A DNA stretch of 39,360 nt, taken from positions 1 to 39,360 of the forward strand of contig NZ_CAMHSK010000025.1 in the NCBI RefSeq assembly GCF_946187725.1, in the 5' to 3' direction. This DNA comes from an uncultured Treponema sp. (GTDB lineage Bacteria; Spirochaetota; Spirochaetia; Treponematales; Treponemataceae). This document shows, one piece after another, positions 30,098 to 39,324 of the stretch (positions within the stretch are counted from its first letter, which is position 1; the number at the start of each line of letters is the position of its first letter). A program made the position numbers and the translations under genes. The notes under the pieces are model-generated. The model had not been told where the DNA came from, made no database searches, and saw only the letters and a list, made by a program, of their open reading frames with translations.

Positions 30098-31675
30098 TTA
30101 CAGTGTGGCAATAGTTCTTTCGATTCGCTCAAGAGCGCGTTCTTTGCCCAAAACTGCAATAGAACCGATGAGCGGTGGAGAAACGCGGCTTCCTGTTACT
30201 GCCATACGAACTGGCATCATAAAATCACCGAGTTTGATACCGAGTTCTTCAGCCTTTGCTTTTGCGAAGTTCTCTGCACCTTCGTGGTCAAGCTCAAATA
30301 CTTTTGCAACGAATTCTTTTGCGTTCTCAAGGACTTCTTTTGTTTTTGCCTGGTCGAGCTTTTTCGGAACAAGCTGCTCAACTGGAGGTACGGCTGGTTC
30401 TGTGAACATAAAGTGAACCATCTCCGCAGCCTCCGTGAGGAACTTAAGTCTCTCCTGAATGAGTGGCATGAGACCCATGAGTGTCTTTTTGACATCTGTG
30501 CTCGTCATGTTCATTGATTTGTCTACGCAGTATGGCTCGCCGTCTTCGCCCATTGCAACACCACTGAACTCTGGGCCAACATTTGGTTTTGGCTGTGGGT
30601 TCTCCGGGTTGATTTCAAGTCTTGCATCCCCTGTTCCTGTGATGAATGGAAGGGTCCACTTGTAAAGTTCTTCTGTTGAGAGCTGTCGGATATAGTTTGC
30701 GTTGTAGAATTCCAGCTTTTTGTAGTCGAATACAGCCGGAGCCTTGTTGAGGTGCTCAAGCTTGAATCTCTCTGCAAGTTCTGGAAGTGTATAGAAATCA
30801 CGGCCTTCTTCGTAAGAACAGCCCAGCAAAGCAACATAGTTTACGATAGCCTGCGGAAGGTATCCTCGTGCACGGAACTCGTTGAGTGAAGTTGAGCCGT
30901 GTCGTTTTGAAAGCTTTTTGCCGTCAGAACCGTTTACCATAGGAAGATGGCAGAATTCAGGATGATCCCAGCCGAAAGCTCTGTACATCTGAACATGGAG
31001 CGGGGTAGAAGGAATCCATTCCTGAGCGCGCATTACATGGCTGACCTTCATCAAGTGGTCGTCAACGATGTTAGCCAAATGATATGTCGGGAAGCCGTCG
31101 CTTTTGAGCAAAACCGGGTCCGGGGAAATGTCTTCGTTTTTCCATGTGATGTCGCCCAGCAAGTGGTCATGGAAAGTTGTCTCTCCTTCAAGAGGCACTT
31201 TGAGGCGGATTACATAAGGTTTTCCGGCATCAAGATTTGCCTTGATTTCCTCTGGAGTGAGGTGACGGCAGTTTCGGTCGTAGCCCGGAGCCATTTTGTT
31301 CTCGGTCTGGATTTTTTTGATTCGCTCCAGTCGCTCAGCATCGCAGAAGCAGTAGTAAGCCTCGCCTTTGTCTACGAGTTCCTGTGCGTATTTTTTGTAA
31401 AGCTCAAATCTCTCTGACTGAACATAAGGACCGTATTCGCCGCCTTTTTCGCCGCCTTCGTCCCATTCAATTCCCAGCCATGCCATTGTATCGTAAAGAT
31501 TTTTGACATATTTTTCATCGTATCGGGTGCGGTCTGTGTCTTCGAGACGGAGAATGAATTTTCCACCCTGGCTTCGTGCGTAAAGATAATTGAAAAGTGC
31601 AGTGCGAACGCCACCAATGTGCTGCATACCTGTTGGTGACGGTGCGTAACGAACGCGAACTTCTTTGTCTGACAT
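30098..31675 (-). CDS. gltX: Glutamyl-tRNA synthetase
   Basis: 525 residues. The class I signature is present: VRYAPSPTGMQHIGGVRTAL (HIGH as HIGG) and the second motif KLSKRHGS (KMSKS form). LRLEDTDRTRY near residues 42-52 is diagnostic of the Glu/Gln synthetases, and the length and C-terminal helical anticodon-binding part suit bacterial GltX. The enzyme charges tRNA-Glu, and in bacteria lacking GlnRS also tRNA-Gln. It is the only aminoacyl-tRNA synthetase here. Start ATG 31675 has AGAGGAA upstream. Confidence 0.97.
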   Translation of the reverse strand: MSDKEVRVRYAPSPTGMQHIGGVRTALFNYLYARSQGGKFILRLEDTDRTRYDEKYVKNLYDTMAWLGIEWDEGGEKGGEYGPYVQSERFELYKKYAQELVDKGEAYYCFCDAERLERIKKIQTENKMAPGYDRNCRHLTPEEIKANLDAGKPYVIRLKVPLEGETTFHDHLLGDITWKNEDISPDPVLLKSDGFPTYHLANIVDDHLMKVSHVMRAQEWIPSTPLHVQMYRAFGWDHPEFCHLPMVNGSDGKKLSKRHGSTSLNEFRARGYLPQAIVNYVALLGCSYEEGRDFYTLPELAERFKLEHLNKAPAVFDYKKLEFYNANYIRQLSTEELYKWTLPFITGTGDARLEINPENPQPKPNVGPEFSGVAMGEDGEPYCVDKSMNMTSTDVKKTLMGLMPLIQERLKFLTEAAEMVHFMFTEPAVPPVEQLVPKKLDQAKTKEVLENAKEFVAKVFELDHEGAENFAKAKAEELGIKLGDFMMPVRMAVTGSRVSPPLIGSIAVLGKERALERIERTIATL

Positions 31676-31816
31676 AAAATTCCTCTATATAAATAAAAAT
31701 TTCTTTTCAATTATAATGAATTGAATCGTAATGTTCCACAGTTTTTAAAAATATGAATAGATTCTGTACAGTTTTCAGATTTTTCATGTTATAATAGAAG
31801 TAATAGGAGATTATAT

Positions 31817-32263
31817 ATGGTCAAAAGACTTATGACAGTTTTGTTTTTGCTGGCTTTTACTGGAATAATTTTTGCACAACAGCAGAATCCAACTAAGGTC
31901 AACGGAGCTGAAGATGATAATTATCTTTGGTACGAGTTTAAGATTCAGCAGTTGCGCAGGCAAATGAAAGTTTATGCGTTCAAAACCGATGAGCAGAGAA
32001 ATAACCGCACGGCTCAGCTTTTCAATGCTGCTGGCTGGGGTATGGGCCCAAATGAAACAATTACTGAATTCTATAATTTCCGTGCCGGCGAAAAAACAAG
32101 GATGTGGGATGCTGAACTTAAACCAATGATGAAAAAAGAAGGTTATAAATATGCGTTCACGACTTACCGCATAACCGACAAGGATTTAACAAAAATCTTT
32201 CTTTATACATTCTATTATGACAAAGATAAGGATGAGCTTTACATGCTGAAATCATCCAAATAA
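31817..32263 (+). CDS. Small secreted hypothetical protein
   Basis: 148 residues, start ATG after AATAGGAG. The N-terminus is a signal peptide (MVKRLMTVLFLLAFTGIIFAQ, likely cut after FA). No lipobox cysteine, so it should be periplasmic or secreted. The mature protein is aromatic-rich and mixed alpha/beta (YLWYEFKIQQLRRQMKVYAF, AGWGMGPNETITEF, IFLYTFYYDKDKDELYML). Family not recognised. A TATAAT box lies about 25 bp upstream of the start, and a strong terminator ends the unit. Confidence 0.75.
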   Translation: MVKRLMTVLFLLAFTGIIFAQQQNPTKVNGAEDDNYLWYEFKIQQLRRQMKVYAFKTDEQRNNRTAQLFNAAGWGMGPNETITEFYNFRAGEKTRMWDAELKPMMKKEGYKYAFTTYRITDKDLTKIFLYTFYYDKDKDELYMLKSSK

Positions 32264-32323
32264 AAAAAAGCTGTTCGGAATGTTCCGGCTGAGAGCAGAG
32301 CATTTTCGAACAGCTTTTTTTGT
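32262..32323. terminator. Strong bidirectional terminator
   Basis: AGCTGTTCG (32269-32277) pairs perfectly with CGAACAGCT (32307-32315), flanked by an A-run on the left and a T-run on the right. It separates convergent genes 31817 and 32335. Confidence 0.9.
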
Positions 32324-32334
32324 GCTTTTTAGGC

Positions 32335-33123
32335 TTACTCGCCGAGCATCATTCGGTCATTGAGTTCGCCAACTGCATTGAATTTTGCAAGTAAATCTTC
32401 TACTTTAAGATTTTGTTTTTCTTCACCACGGACATCATAAACGATTCGACCTTTCATCATCATAATAAGGCGGTTTCCGTAGCGGATTGCATGCTTCATG
32501 TTGTGCGTGACCATGAATGCCGTGAGCTTATCCTGTTCAATAAATTTTTCTGTGAGCTCAAGGACTTTTGCTGCGGTTTTTGGGTCAAGTGCGGCTGTAT
32601 GTTCGTCAAGAAGAAGCAGTTCTGGTTTTTTTAATGTTGCCATCAAAAGAGTGAGAGCCTGCCTTTGACCGCCTGAAAGAAGCCCGACTTTGCTTGTAAG
32701 CCGTGACTCAAGCCCCAGATCGAGCATTGCAAGTTTGTCTCTGTAAACAGCTTTTTCTTCTTTTTTAATTCCCCAGCGGAGTGTGCGGGTGCTGCCTCTT
32801 CGGAGAGCCATTGCAAGGTTCTCTTCGATTTCCATGTTTGCTGCAGTTCCTGTAAGCGGATCCTGAAAAACTCGTCCCAAAAAAGCTGCTCTTTTATATT
32901 CCGGCATTTGAGTAACATCGCGGCCGTTAAGTTTGATTGAGCCGGTGTCACATGAATGAACTCCCGCAATGAGATTGAGGAGCGTTGATTTACCTGCGCC
33001 GTTTCCGCCGATGATTGTTACAAAGTCACCGTCTTCAAGCGTGAGGTTTATGTCATGGAGGGCGCGTTTTTCTGTAATTGTTCCTGGATTGAAGGTCTTT
33101 GATACATGTGTTATTTCAAGCAT
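32335..33123 (-). CDS. ABC transporter ATP-binding protein (COG1101 type)
   Basis: 262 residues with all ABC motifs: Walker A IGGNGAGKSTLL, Q-loop in GRVFQDP, signature LLSGGQRQALTL, Walker B LLLLDEHTAALDP, switch histidine in MVTHNM. The Q-loop region PLTGTAANMEIEENLAMAL is typical of the COG1101 ATPases paired with COG4120 permeases and periplasmic COG2984-type binding proteins; some relatives carry tryptophan or other amino acids. One base separates it from the permease gene. The binding protein is not next to the pair in this window. Confidence 0.92.
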   Translation of the reverse strand: MLEITHVSKTFNPGTITEKRALHDINLTLEDGDFVTIIGGNGAGKSTLLNLIAGVHSCDTGSIKLNGRDVTQMPEYKRAAFLGRVFQDPLTGTAANMEIEENLAMALRRGSTRTLRWGIKKEEKAVYRDKLAMLDLGLESRLTSKVGLLSGGQRQALTLLMATLKKPELLLLDEHTAALDPKTAAKVLELTEKFIEQDKLTAFMVTHNMKHAIRYGNRLIMMMKGRIVYDVRGEEKQNLKVEDLLAKFNAVGELNDRMMLGE

Positions 33124-33124
33124 T

Positions 33125-34057
33125 TTATTTTCCTTCCTTGATGACTGCTGATGCGACTTTCTTTTTGAGAATCTTCTTTTTTGCTACAGGAATTGCAAGT
33201 GCGATTACTACGATGATTGCCGTGAGCAGTTTGAGGTCGGATGATTTAAGGCCGAGCTGAAGAACGATTGCAATAATCAAGCGATAAACAACTGAGCCAA
33301 GAAGAATTGAAAGAAGCGTTACATAGAATGCAAAGCGCTTGTTGAACCATGCAAAAATGCTTTCGCCGAGAATGATAGAAGCAAGACCGATGACGATTGC
33401 ACCTGTTCCCATTCCGACATCACCGTATCCCTGCTGCTGAGCTACAAGTGCACCCGAAAGAGCGATGAGACCGTTTGAAAGCATAAGTCCCATGAGCTTC
33501 ATTTTATCGGTATCAACACCCATTGCGCGGACCATTTTTTCATTGTTGCCGGTTGCACGCAGACAAGAGCCGATTTCAGTACCACAGAACCAGTAAAGGA
33601 ATGCAATCAGTGAAATGCCGAAGATGATTCCGATGATGAAGGAAGCGATGTTCGGAGTGATGTCAATTGCGTCCTGCATTTTTGTCATCATTGTATCAAC
33701 ACCGAGAAGCGGAGTGTTTGATTTTCCCATGATGCGGATGTTAATAGAATAAAGTGCAATCATCGAGAGAATTCCGGCAAGAATCTCATGAATTTTGAGC
33801 TTTGTGTGCATGAGACCTGTTGCAAGGCCTGCGATTAAGCCTGTAAAAAACGAGATAAAAACAGCGAGAAGAGGATTAACTCCCTTTGTTACCAGAATTG
33901 CACAAGTCGAGCCGCCGAGAGCAAACGAGCCGTCACATGTCATGTCTGCAATGTTAAGAATTCTGAAAGTGAGGTAAACGCCAAGCGTCATGATACCCCA
34001 AAGCAAGCCTTGTGCGACAGCTCCCTGTGCCGCACCTAAAATACTTATGATATTCAT
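33125..34057 (-). CDS. ABC transporter permease (COG4120 type)
   Basis: 310 residues, about eight hydrophobic helices. The N-terminus AVAQGLLWGIMTLGVYLTFR-ILNIADMTCDGSFALGGS fits the branched-chain-type permease family (BPD_transp_2) and its COG4120 branch. The C-terminus ends in a lysine-rich cytosolic tail. It forms an importer with the adjacent ATPase. Substrate not determinable here. Divergently transcribed from the aminopeptidase gene. Confidence 0.9.
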   Translation of the reverse strand: MNIISILGAAQGAVAQGLLWGIMTLGVYLTFRILNIADMTCDGSFALGGSTCAILVTKGVNPLLAVFISFFTGLIAGLATGLMHTKLKIHEILAGILSMIALYSINIRIMGKSNTPLLGVDTMMTKMQDAIDITPNIASFIIGIIFGISLIAFLYWFCGTEIGSCLRATGNNEKMVRAMGVDTDKMKLMGLMLSNGLIALSGALVAQQQGYGDVGMGTGAIVIGLASIILGESIFAWFNKRFAFYVTLLSILLGSVVYRLIIAIVLQLGLKSSDLKLLTAIIVVIALAIPVAKKKILKKKVASAVIKEGK

Positions 34058-34174
34058 AATTCGCGTATTATATCATAGTACGATGATTATTTCTATATGT
34101 AGAAATGTTCTGATTGGCACATGCCGAAATTAATCCGTATGGCTTTTTTCATTTCCTTGCTGTAAACTGTACGC

Positions 34175-35476
34175 ATGATTCAAAAATTGTTTGATTTTAT
34201 CAAAAAATCTCCGAGCCAGTTCCATGCGGTTCAAAATATCGCGCATACCTTGTCAGAAAATAATTTTACTGAGCTTTTTGAATGTGAAAAATGGAACCTC
34301 GCGCCAGGCGGCAAATATTTTGTCAGGAGAAATTCTTCTTCTGTAATTGCTTTTTCTCTTCCAGACTCTGATTTTAATGCGGTCAGGCCGTTTTTGCTTT
34401 GTGCAAGTCATTCAGATTCTCCGTCGTTTAAGATTAAGGAAAATCCTGAAATAAAATCGGCCGGGGCTGTAGTCCTCAATGTCGAAAAATACGGCGGAAT
34501 GCTTCTGAATCCCTGGTTTGACAGGCCTCTTTCTGTTGCCGGAAGGCTTGTTGTTCGTAATCGGAACGGCGGTAAATTTTCAGTAAAAGAGATTCTTGTT
34601 AGCATCGACCGTGATTTAGTGATGATTCCGAATCTTGCGATTCATTTTGACCGCGAAGCAAATGATGGGCGTAAAATCGATGTGCAGTCAGAAATCCGGC
34701 CCGTTCTTTCGCTTGATGAAAAGTCAAATCTTCTTTCGCTTATTGCAAAATCTGCATCTGTAGAAGAATCTGACATAATCTCTCATGATTTGTTCCTTTA
34801 CAACCGTTCTGAGCCTTCTGTCTGGGGTGCGGAAAATGAGTTCATATCAGCTCCGAAACTGGATGATTTGGAATGTGCCTTTACGACTTTGCAGGGCTTT
34901 TTGCAGTCTGTAAAAAATGGCTCTGATTCAGCAGATTCCCATAAATCCATCCCTGTTTACTGCGTTTTTGATAACGAAGAAGTTGGAAGTTCAAGCCGTC
35001 AGGGCGCGGATTCAACTTTCCTGAGCGATACCCTGTCACGAATTTCTGAAAAACTAAACTGGAGTGGCGAAGATTTTAAGATTTCTCTGTCAAAAAGCAT
35101 AATGCTGAGCGCAGACAATGCACATGCTGTTCATCCGAATTATGTTTCAAAGTCAGACCCTGTCAATCAGCCAAAAATCAACGGCGGAATCGTAATCAAA
35201 TTCAATGCGGCTCAAAAATATACGAGTGATGCACTTTCATCAGCTTTGTTCAAGGAAATCTGCCGGGAAGAAGGCGTTCCTTTTCAGATTTTCACGAACA
35301 ATTCAAATGTTGCCGGCGGCTCAACTTTGGGAAATATAAGCCAGAATCATGTTTCGATTCAGTGTCTTGATATCGGACTTCCTCAGTGGGCGATGCACTC
35401 TCCGTATGAGAGCGCGGGTGCCAAAGATGTTGAATTTATGATTCGTGCTGTCGAAAAGTTTTATTCTGCCTTGTAA
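34175..35476 (+). CDS. apeB: M18-family aminopeptidase
   Basis: 433 residues. Metallopeptidase motifs of family M18: LLCASHSDSPSFKIK (first zinc ligand H, then D), VLNVEKYGGMLLNPWFDRPL, FDNEEVGSSSRQGADS (catalytic E followed by the zinc-binding E), SADNAHAVHPNY, and the C-terminal H in LPQWAMHSPYESAG. These cytosolic enzymes remove N-terminal, often acidic, residues from peptides with two zinc or cobalt ions and form large tetrahedral dodecamers. Length matches the bacterial members. The start lacks a strong ribosome site; the promoter should lie in the 117-bp divergent region. Confidence 0.93.
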   Translation: MIQKLFDFIKKSPSQFHAVQNIAHTLSENNFTELFECEKWNLAPGGKYFVRRNSSSVIAFSLPDSDFNAVRPFLLCASHSDSPSFKIKENPEIKSAGAVVLNVEKYGGMLLNPWFDRPLSVAGRLVVRNRNGGKFSVKEILVSIDRDLVMIPNLAIHFDREANDGRKIDVQSEIRPVLSLDEKSNLLSLIAKSASVEESDIISHDLFLYNRSEPSVWGAENEFISAPKLDDLECAFTTLQGFLQSVKNGSDSADSHKSIPVYCVFDNEEVGSSSRQGADSTFLSDTLSRISEKLNWSGEDFKISLSKSIMLSADNAHAVHPNYVSKSDPVNQPKINGGIVIKFNAAQKYTSDALSSALFKEICREEGVPFQIFTNNSNVAGGSTLGNISQNHVSIQCLDIGLPQWAMHSPYESAGAKDVEFMIRAVEKFYSAL

Positions 35477-35512
35477 AACGCGGCTTTTGATTTGAGTTTT
35501 GGACTGCCTTGG

Positions 35513-37690
35513 TTATGCTTCTGGCAGTTCTTCGACAATCTCTTCCATGTCGTCATCATGCTCGTCGTCTGCGACATATTCGACCGTATTCTTGCGTTTT
35601 GCGATAATCAGCGTGATGTCGTCCTCAAAAGGCTTGTATTCGGTGAATTCCTCAAGTTTTTCAAAAATAAGACCTGCGATTTCGTCAGTGTTGCGGGCAT
35701 GATTCTTTTTTACAATGTCCTTGATAGGTTCAATTCCGAACTGCTCGAATTTTGAGTTTTGCGCCTCAGTAAGACCGTCTGTGTAAAGAATGAGAATATC
35801 GCCTGTTGACATGAAGAAATTTGAACGGGCGAATGATGTCATGATTCCCTTCATGCCGATTGCGCCGTAATGCTTTTTGCCGTCGTTGCCCCGAAGCTCG
35901 TAAATTTCCTTGTCATGTACGCTGAATTTGAGCGGATAGGGATGACCAGCATTGCCAAGTTCTACGCTGCATTTTCCAGAATCTTCAGTATCTGTAAAGC
36001 GGCAGAGAACGCCTGTCATGTAGTTGTCGATGTCGCCTTTCTCGGAAATAATCATATTGTTTATTTTTGTCAGTACATTGTCGATTGGTTCGCGCCGCCT
36101 GAAGCCTGTCTGGAAAACTCGTGAAATTATGTTCTTTGAAAGCATTGTGACAAGGCTTGCGGAAAGACCGTGACCTGAAACATCAAAAAGCGAAAGTCCG
36201 TTCAGAATATCATTAAAGCTGTAGTAATCGTAAAGGTCGCCTGAAACTTTTGCCTGCGGTGCGTAGCAGACCGAAATCTCCCAGCCTCTGAAATGCCTGT
36301 TCGGTTGCGGAAGGAAGTTTTTTTGTACGAGAGAAGCCATTTCAAGGTCTTTGTCAGAGCGTAGCTTGTCTTTTTCTAGTTTTTCGTTCAAAAGTGAAAG
36401 TTCATTGTTTGCGTCTTCAAGTTCCCTTGTGCGTTTTGCAACTTCCTCAAGAAGATGATTTGAAAGATTCTCGTTATTTCGGTAGATTCTTGCAAAAATC
36501 TGTGAAAGCATGACGATGAAGACAATGATTGTTCCCTGCCAGCCGAAAATCGTAAAATAGGGATATGCTTTTGTGTTGTCGATAAGCCGGATTATAAGAT
36601 CTGTAGCAAGTCCGATTCCGAATGGCTGGAATCCTATGAAAAACTGTACGGTCCTGAGCCTTGTTTCTTTCTTTGAAAAATTTCTGACAAGCTCGTAAAG
36701 TCCAAGAAGAACCTGAAGTCCGACAAGAATCATCATTGCAGGTGAGATTTTAAGGAGAAAATCGTAGCTTGTTGCAAAAAGCGTGCATAAAATCTGTATT
36801 GCAAGAATTGAATCCCGTGCAATTCGGACGGGCAGCTGCATTTTAGATTTGAAAAAATCCGTCGCGAAAAGACCCGTGAGGTAGATTATGGTGTATCCTG
36901 GAATGCAGAGCGTAAATTTCGCAAAAATCAGATGTGAAATCATGCCTGTCGTGTAAGCCGGGAGCTCCGTTGCAAAGAAATAGGGCAGCAGGAACACGGC
37001 AGAAAAGTTCAGAAGTGCAAAATCACGGAAAGTCTTGAATTTTAGTATGCTCGCATAGAGACATATAAATAGAACAAAAGTGAAAACCATGATTCCAAAA
37101 AAGAGCATGTAGAGGCGGGCATTTATGAAATTTATCGATTCAAATTTTGAATATGCGAATCCCGTCGGCTGAATGAATGCGTGGCTGGAAATGCCGCTGT
37201 CTCCATAAACAAAAACTTTTATGAGGATTGTGTTTACGCCTTCCTGCTTGAGTATGTTGATTGGAAAACTGAAAAAATGTGCCTTGAACATGGTTGACTG
37301 CTCATGAGGCGGAAAAGCACCGTACTGGGAAATGAATGTGCCGTTGCACCAGACCTGTTCTGCAAAACGAAGGTGAGGAATTACGAGACCAAGAGACATG
37401 TTTTTGAGTGACTCAGGAATTTCAAAATCGGCCCGAATCCAAACATAGTGGCGGTCTTTGCCGAAAATCTTCATCAGGTTGTGCTCTGAGTGGTCTTCGA
37501 GTTTTTTGAAATTTGCGGCATTTTTCATTGCGTCACCGGGATTTGAATCAGCAGTTGATTCCCAGTAGTAAAAATCCCTTCCGAGGACGAGTTTTGGAGC
37601 ATCAGGTTTGCCGCATGAACATAACATTACGGGAATCTGTGTAAGCAGAATGAGAAAACAGATAAAATTAGCTTTCGATAAAACCCGCAT
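35513..37690 (-). CDS. Membrane-bound SpoIIE-type PP2C phosphatase with 7TM sensor
   Basis: 725 residues in the order: lipoprotein-like signal (LLTQIPVMLCSC, cysteine near 26), a periplasmic jelly-roll-like domain (40-185), about seven membrane helices (190-410) of the 7TMR-DISM kind, a coiled coil (412-460), and a SpoIIE PP2C domain (465-690). The phosphatase metal motifs are seen in KVSGDLYDYYSF, LFDVSGHGLSASLVTM, GNAGHPYPL and LILYTDGLTEA plus FEDDITLII. These proteins usually dephosphorylate anti-sigma-factor antagonists in a partner-switching cascade. The acidic last 30 residues are unusual. No STAS or anti-sigma gene is adjacent. Confidence 0.88.
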   Translation of the reverse strand: MRVLSKANFICFLILLTQIPVMLCSCGKPDAPKLVLGRDFYYWESTADSNPGDAMKNAANFKKLEDHSEHNLMKIFGKDRHYVWIRADFEIPESLKNMSLGLVIPHLRFAEQVWCNGTFISQYGAFPPHEQSTMFKAHFFSFPINILKQEGVNTILIKVFVYGDSGISSHAFIQPTGFAYSKFESINFINARLYMLFFGIMVFTFVLFICLYASILKFKTFRDFALLNFSAVFLLPYFFATELPAYTTGMISHLIFAKFTLCIPGYTIIYLTGLFATDFFKSKMQLPVRIARDSILAIQILCTLFATSYDFLLKISPAMMILVGLQVLLGLYELVRNFSKKETRLRTVQFFIGFQPFGIGLATDLIIRLIDNTKAYPYFTIFGWQGTIIVFIVMLSQIFARIYRNNENLSNHLLEEVAKRTRELEDANNELSLLNEKLEKDKLRSDKDLEMASLVQKNFLPQPNRHFRGWEISVCYAPQAKVSGDLYDYYSFNDILNGLSLFDVSGHGLSASLVTMLSKNIISRVFQTGFRRREPIDNVLTKINNMIISEKGDIDNYMTGVLCRFTDTEDSGKCSVELGNAGHPYPLKFSVHDKEIYELRGNDGKKHYGAIGMKGIMTSFARSNFFMSTGDILILYTDGLTEAQNSKFEQFGIEPIKDIVKKNHARNTDEIAGLIFEKLEEFTEYKPFEDDITLIIAKRKNTVEYVADDEHDDDMEEIVEELPEA

Positions 37691-37822
37691 ACTGACATTT
37701 TATCACGACATTGTCAAAAAAAGAATTTATTTTTTCAAATTTGAGTTATTTGCTGCCTGCGGGAATCCGCTTGTGCCGCTCTGATTAACGAATATTCTTC
37801 TTTATGATATGATTCATCAGTT

Positions 37823-38275
37823 ATGAAAAGAATTTTATTTATTTGTCACGGAAACATCTGCCGTTCTCCAATGGCCGAAATGGTAATGAAACATTATGTA
37901 AAAAAGGCCGGTCTCGAAAAAGAATTTTACATTGATTCGGCTGCAACTGATTATGATGAAATCGGAAACGGAATGCACAGGGGAACGCGGCAAATTCTTT
38001 CGCAAAACGGAATCCCATACACTGACCACAGGGCAAGGCTCGTCACCCCTGATGATTACAATGACTATGATTTACTGATAATCATGGACGGTGAAAATGA
38101 GCGTCATTTGAGGCGGAGGGTAGGCGAAGACACAGAGCGCAAAGTTCATTATCTTCTTGAATACACTGGCGAAAACCGTGATGTCGCAGATCCCTGGTAT
38201 ACGGGCAATTTTGATGACACTTGGTATGATGTTACGCGCGGTTGTTCTGCCTTGCTTGCAAGTTTGAGAAGCTGA
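37823..38275 (+). CDS. Low-molecular-weight protein-tyrosine phosphatase
   Basis: 150 residues. The catalytic loop ICHGNICRSPMAE near residues 8-18 gives nucleophile C9 and R15, and DPWYTGNFDDTWYDV near the C-terminus gives the general-acid aspartate. Both match the LMW-PTP family, at normal length. The enzyme removes phosphate from protein tyrosines; arsenate reductases share the fold but lack this DPWY segment. Cytosolic, monocistronic. Confidence 0.93.
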   Translation: MKRILFICHGNICRSPMAEMVMKHYVKKAGLEKEFYIDSAATDYDEIGNGMHRGTRQILSQNGIPYTDHRARLVTPDDYNDYDLLIIMDGENERHLRRRVGEDTERKVHYLLEYTGENRDVADPWYTGNFDDTWYDVTRGCSALLASLRS

Positions 38276-38302
38276 TTTTAGTAATCTTTTCTGAAAAAAA
38301 AC

Positions 38303-38331
38303 TTGACTTTTCATTTTTCATGGAATAACAT
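38303..38331 (+). promoter_or_regulatory. Promoter of the TRL-like lipoprotein gene
   Basis: TTGACT (38303-38308), 17 bp, TAACAT (38326-38331), with AAGGAG and ATG 38368 following. Housekeeping type. Confidence 0.6.
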
Positions 38332-38367
38332 CTTATTTATCAATATTTTTCAAAAAAGGAGTAAAAA

Positions 38368-38655
38368 ATGAAAAAGATTATTGGTGCTTTGGCTGCTTGT
38401 GCAGCTCTTATGCTCGCAGTTAGCTGTACAACTGTAGCTCCAGGCTCATTCGATGCTGGTGCTGCTGCAAACACAAAACGCGGTGAAGCTTCTGGTATGT
38501 TCCTCTGTGGCATTCTTCCACTTCCATCTGCAGATGTTAGTATCTCAACAGCTGCTGCTAACGGCGGAATCAAAAAGATCGCTACTGTTGACCACAAAGT
38601 TTACAGCGTCCTCGGTATCTTGGTAACACGCACAACAATCGTTACTGGCGAGTAA
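38368..38655 (+). CDS. TRL-like small lipoprotein
   Basis: 95 residues with lipoprotein signal MKKIIGALAACAALMLAVSC (cysteine 20). The mature part (GEASGMFLCGILPLPSADVS, then AAANGGIKKIATVDHKVYS and LGILVTRTTIVTGE) follows the TRL-like (tRNA-associated locus) pattern, a family of small bacterial lipoproteins without known function. The codon choice and clean promoter, ribosome site and terminator suggest high expression. Confidence 0.75.
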   Translation: MKKIIGALAACAALMLAVSCTTVAPGSFDAGAAANTKRGEASGMFLCGILPLPSADVSISTAAANGGIKKIATVDHKVYSVLGILVTRTTIVTGE

Positions 38656-38673
38656 TTAATATCTTTTTACGCT

Positions 38674-38708
38674 AAAGCCGAAAGGAGCAATCCGAGTAGG
38701 CTTTTTTT
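38674..38708 (+). terminator. Terminator after the TRL-like gene
   Basis: AAAGCC (38674-38679) pairs with GGCTTT (38699-38704), followed by further T residues (eight in a row from 38702). Confidence 0.65.
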
Positions 38709-38716
38709 TATCTCTT

Positions 38717-39244
38717 ATGACTAAATCTAAATATCTTATTGCTTTCTTTTCCGTTTTACTTTCTTTTGTCTTTATTTCCTGTGAATCAAAATCACTTCCG
38801 TCTCTTTTGGGAAGCTGGGAAGCAGAAATTACATTGAAATCTGAACTTGGCTCAAAAGATACAGGTGAGAATGTTGATGCCTTTTTGTTCACAAAGCAGA
38901 AAATCACCCTTTCTTTTTCAGAAGGCGGTGTTTTTACAAAGCATATCGTGCAAAAGGTTGACCGTTTGGAATCAAATGTAGAATTTGATGATGTGGAAAA
39001 TCCTGAAGCATATTTTGCGCAGTTTTTCAACAAGGATTTGACATTTGACGGTGAGTACAGTCAGAAAAAATCTTATCTTTTCTTTACAATTGAGACTGTT
39101 CGTGAAGGTGAAGACGAAGCTCTTTCATATATGGACTATTTCGTTAAAGATCCTTCAATTGGAGATGATGAAAGCAGCTCATCTTATGAAGTAAAAGACG
39201 GAGTTCTTGTTATTGACGGTGTGAATTTCAAAAAAATATTGTAA
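38717..39244 (+). CDS. Hypothetical lipoprotein
   Basis: 175 residues; the signal peptide ends in a lipobox VFISC (cysteine 22). The mature part begins LLGSWEAEITLKSELG and continues as alternating strands (KITLSFSEGGVFTKHIV, SYLFFTIETVREG), like the small lipocalin-like barrels that many bacterial lipoproteins carry. Exact family not recognised. The ribosome site is weak. Confidence 0.7.
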   Translation: MTKSKYLIAFFSVLLSFVFISCESKSLPSLLGSWEAEITLKSELGSKDTGENVDAFLFTKQKITLSFSEGGVFTKHIVQKVDRLESNVEFDDVENPEAYFAQFFNKDLTFDGEYSQKKSYLFFTIETVREGEDEALSYMDYFVKDPSIGDDESSSSYEVKDGVLVIDGVNFKKIL

Positions 39245-39270
39245 ATTTTGCAATTTTTCTATTCATGCTA

Positions 39271-39299
39271 TTGACTAAAACGCGTCTTTTGTTTAAAGT
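39271..39299 (+). promoter_or_regulatory. Promoter of the tRNA-Lys gene
   Basis: TTGACT (39271-39276), 17 bp, TAAAGT (39294-39299). Confidence 0.6.
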
Positions 39300-39324
39300 A
39301 TCATACATTCAGCAATGAACACAT

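Noticed and set aside
38669..38700. A ninth copy of the island promoter at TTTACG near 38666
   Set aside because: TTTACG is present but no GCAA-TATATT follows at 16-17 bp; the site is part of the terminator region.
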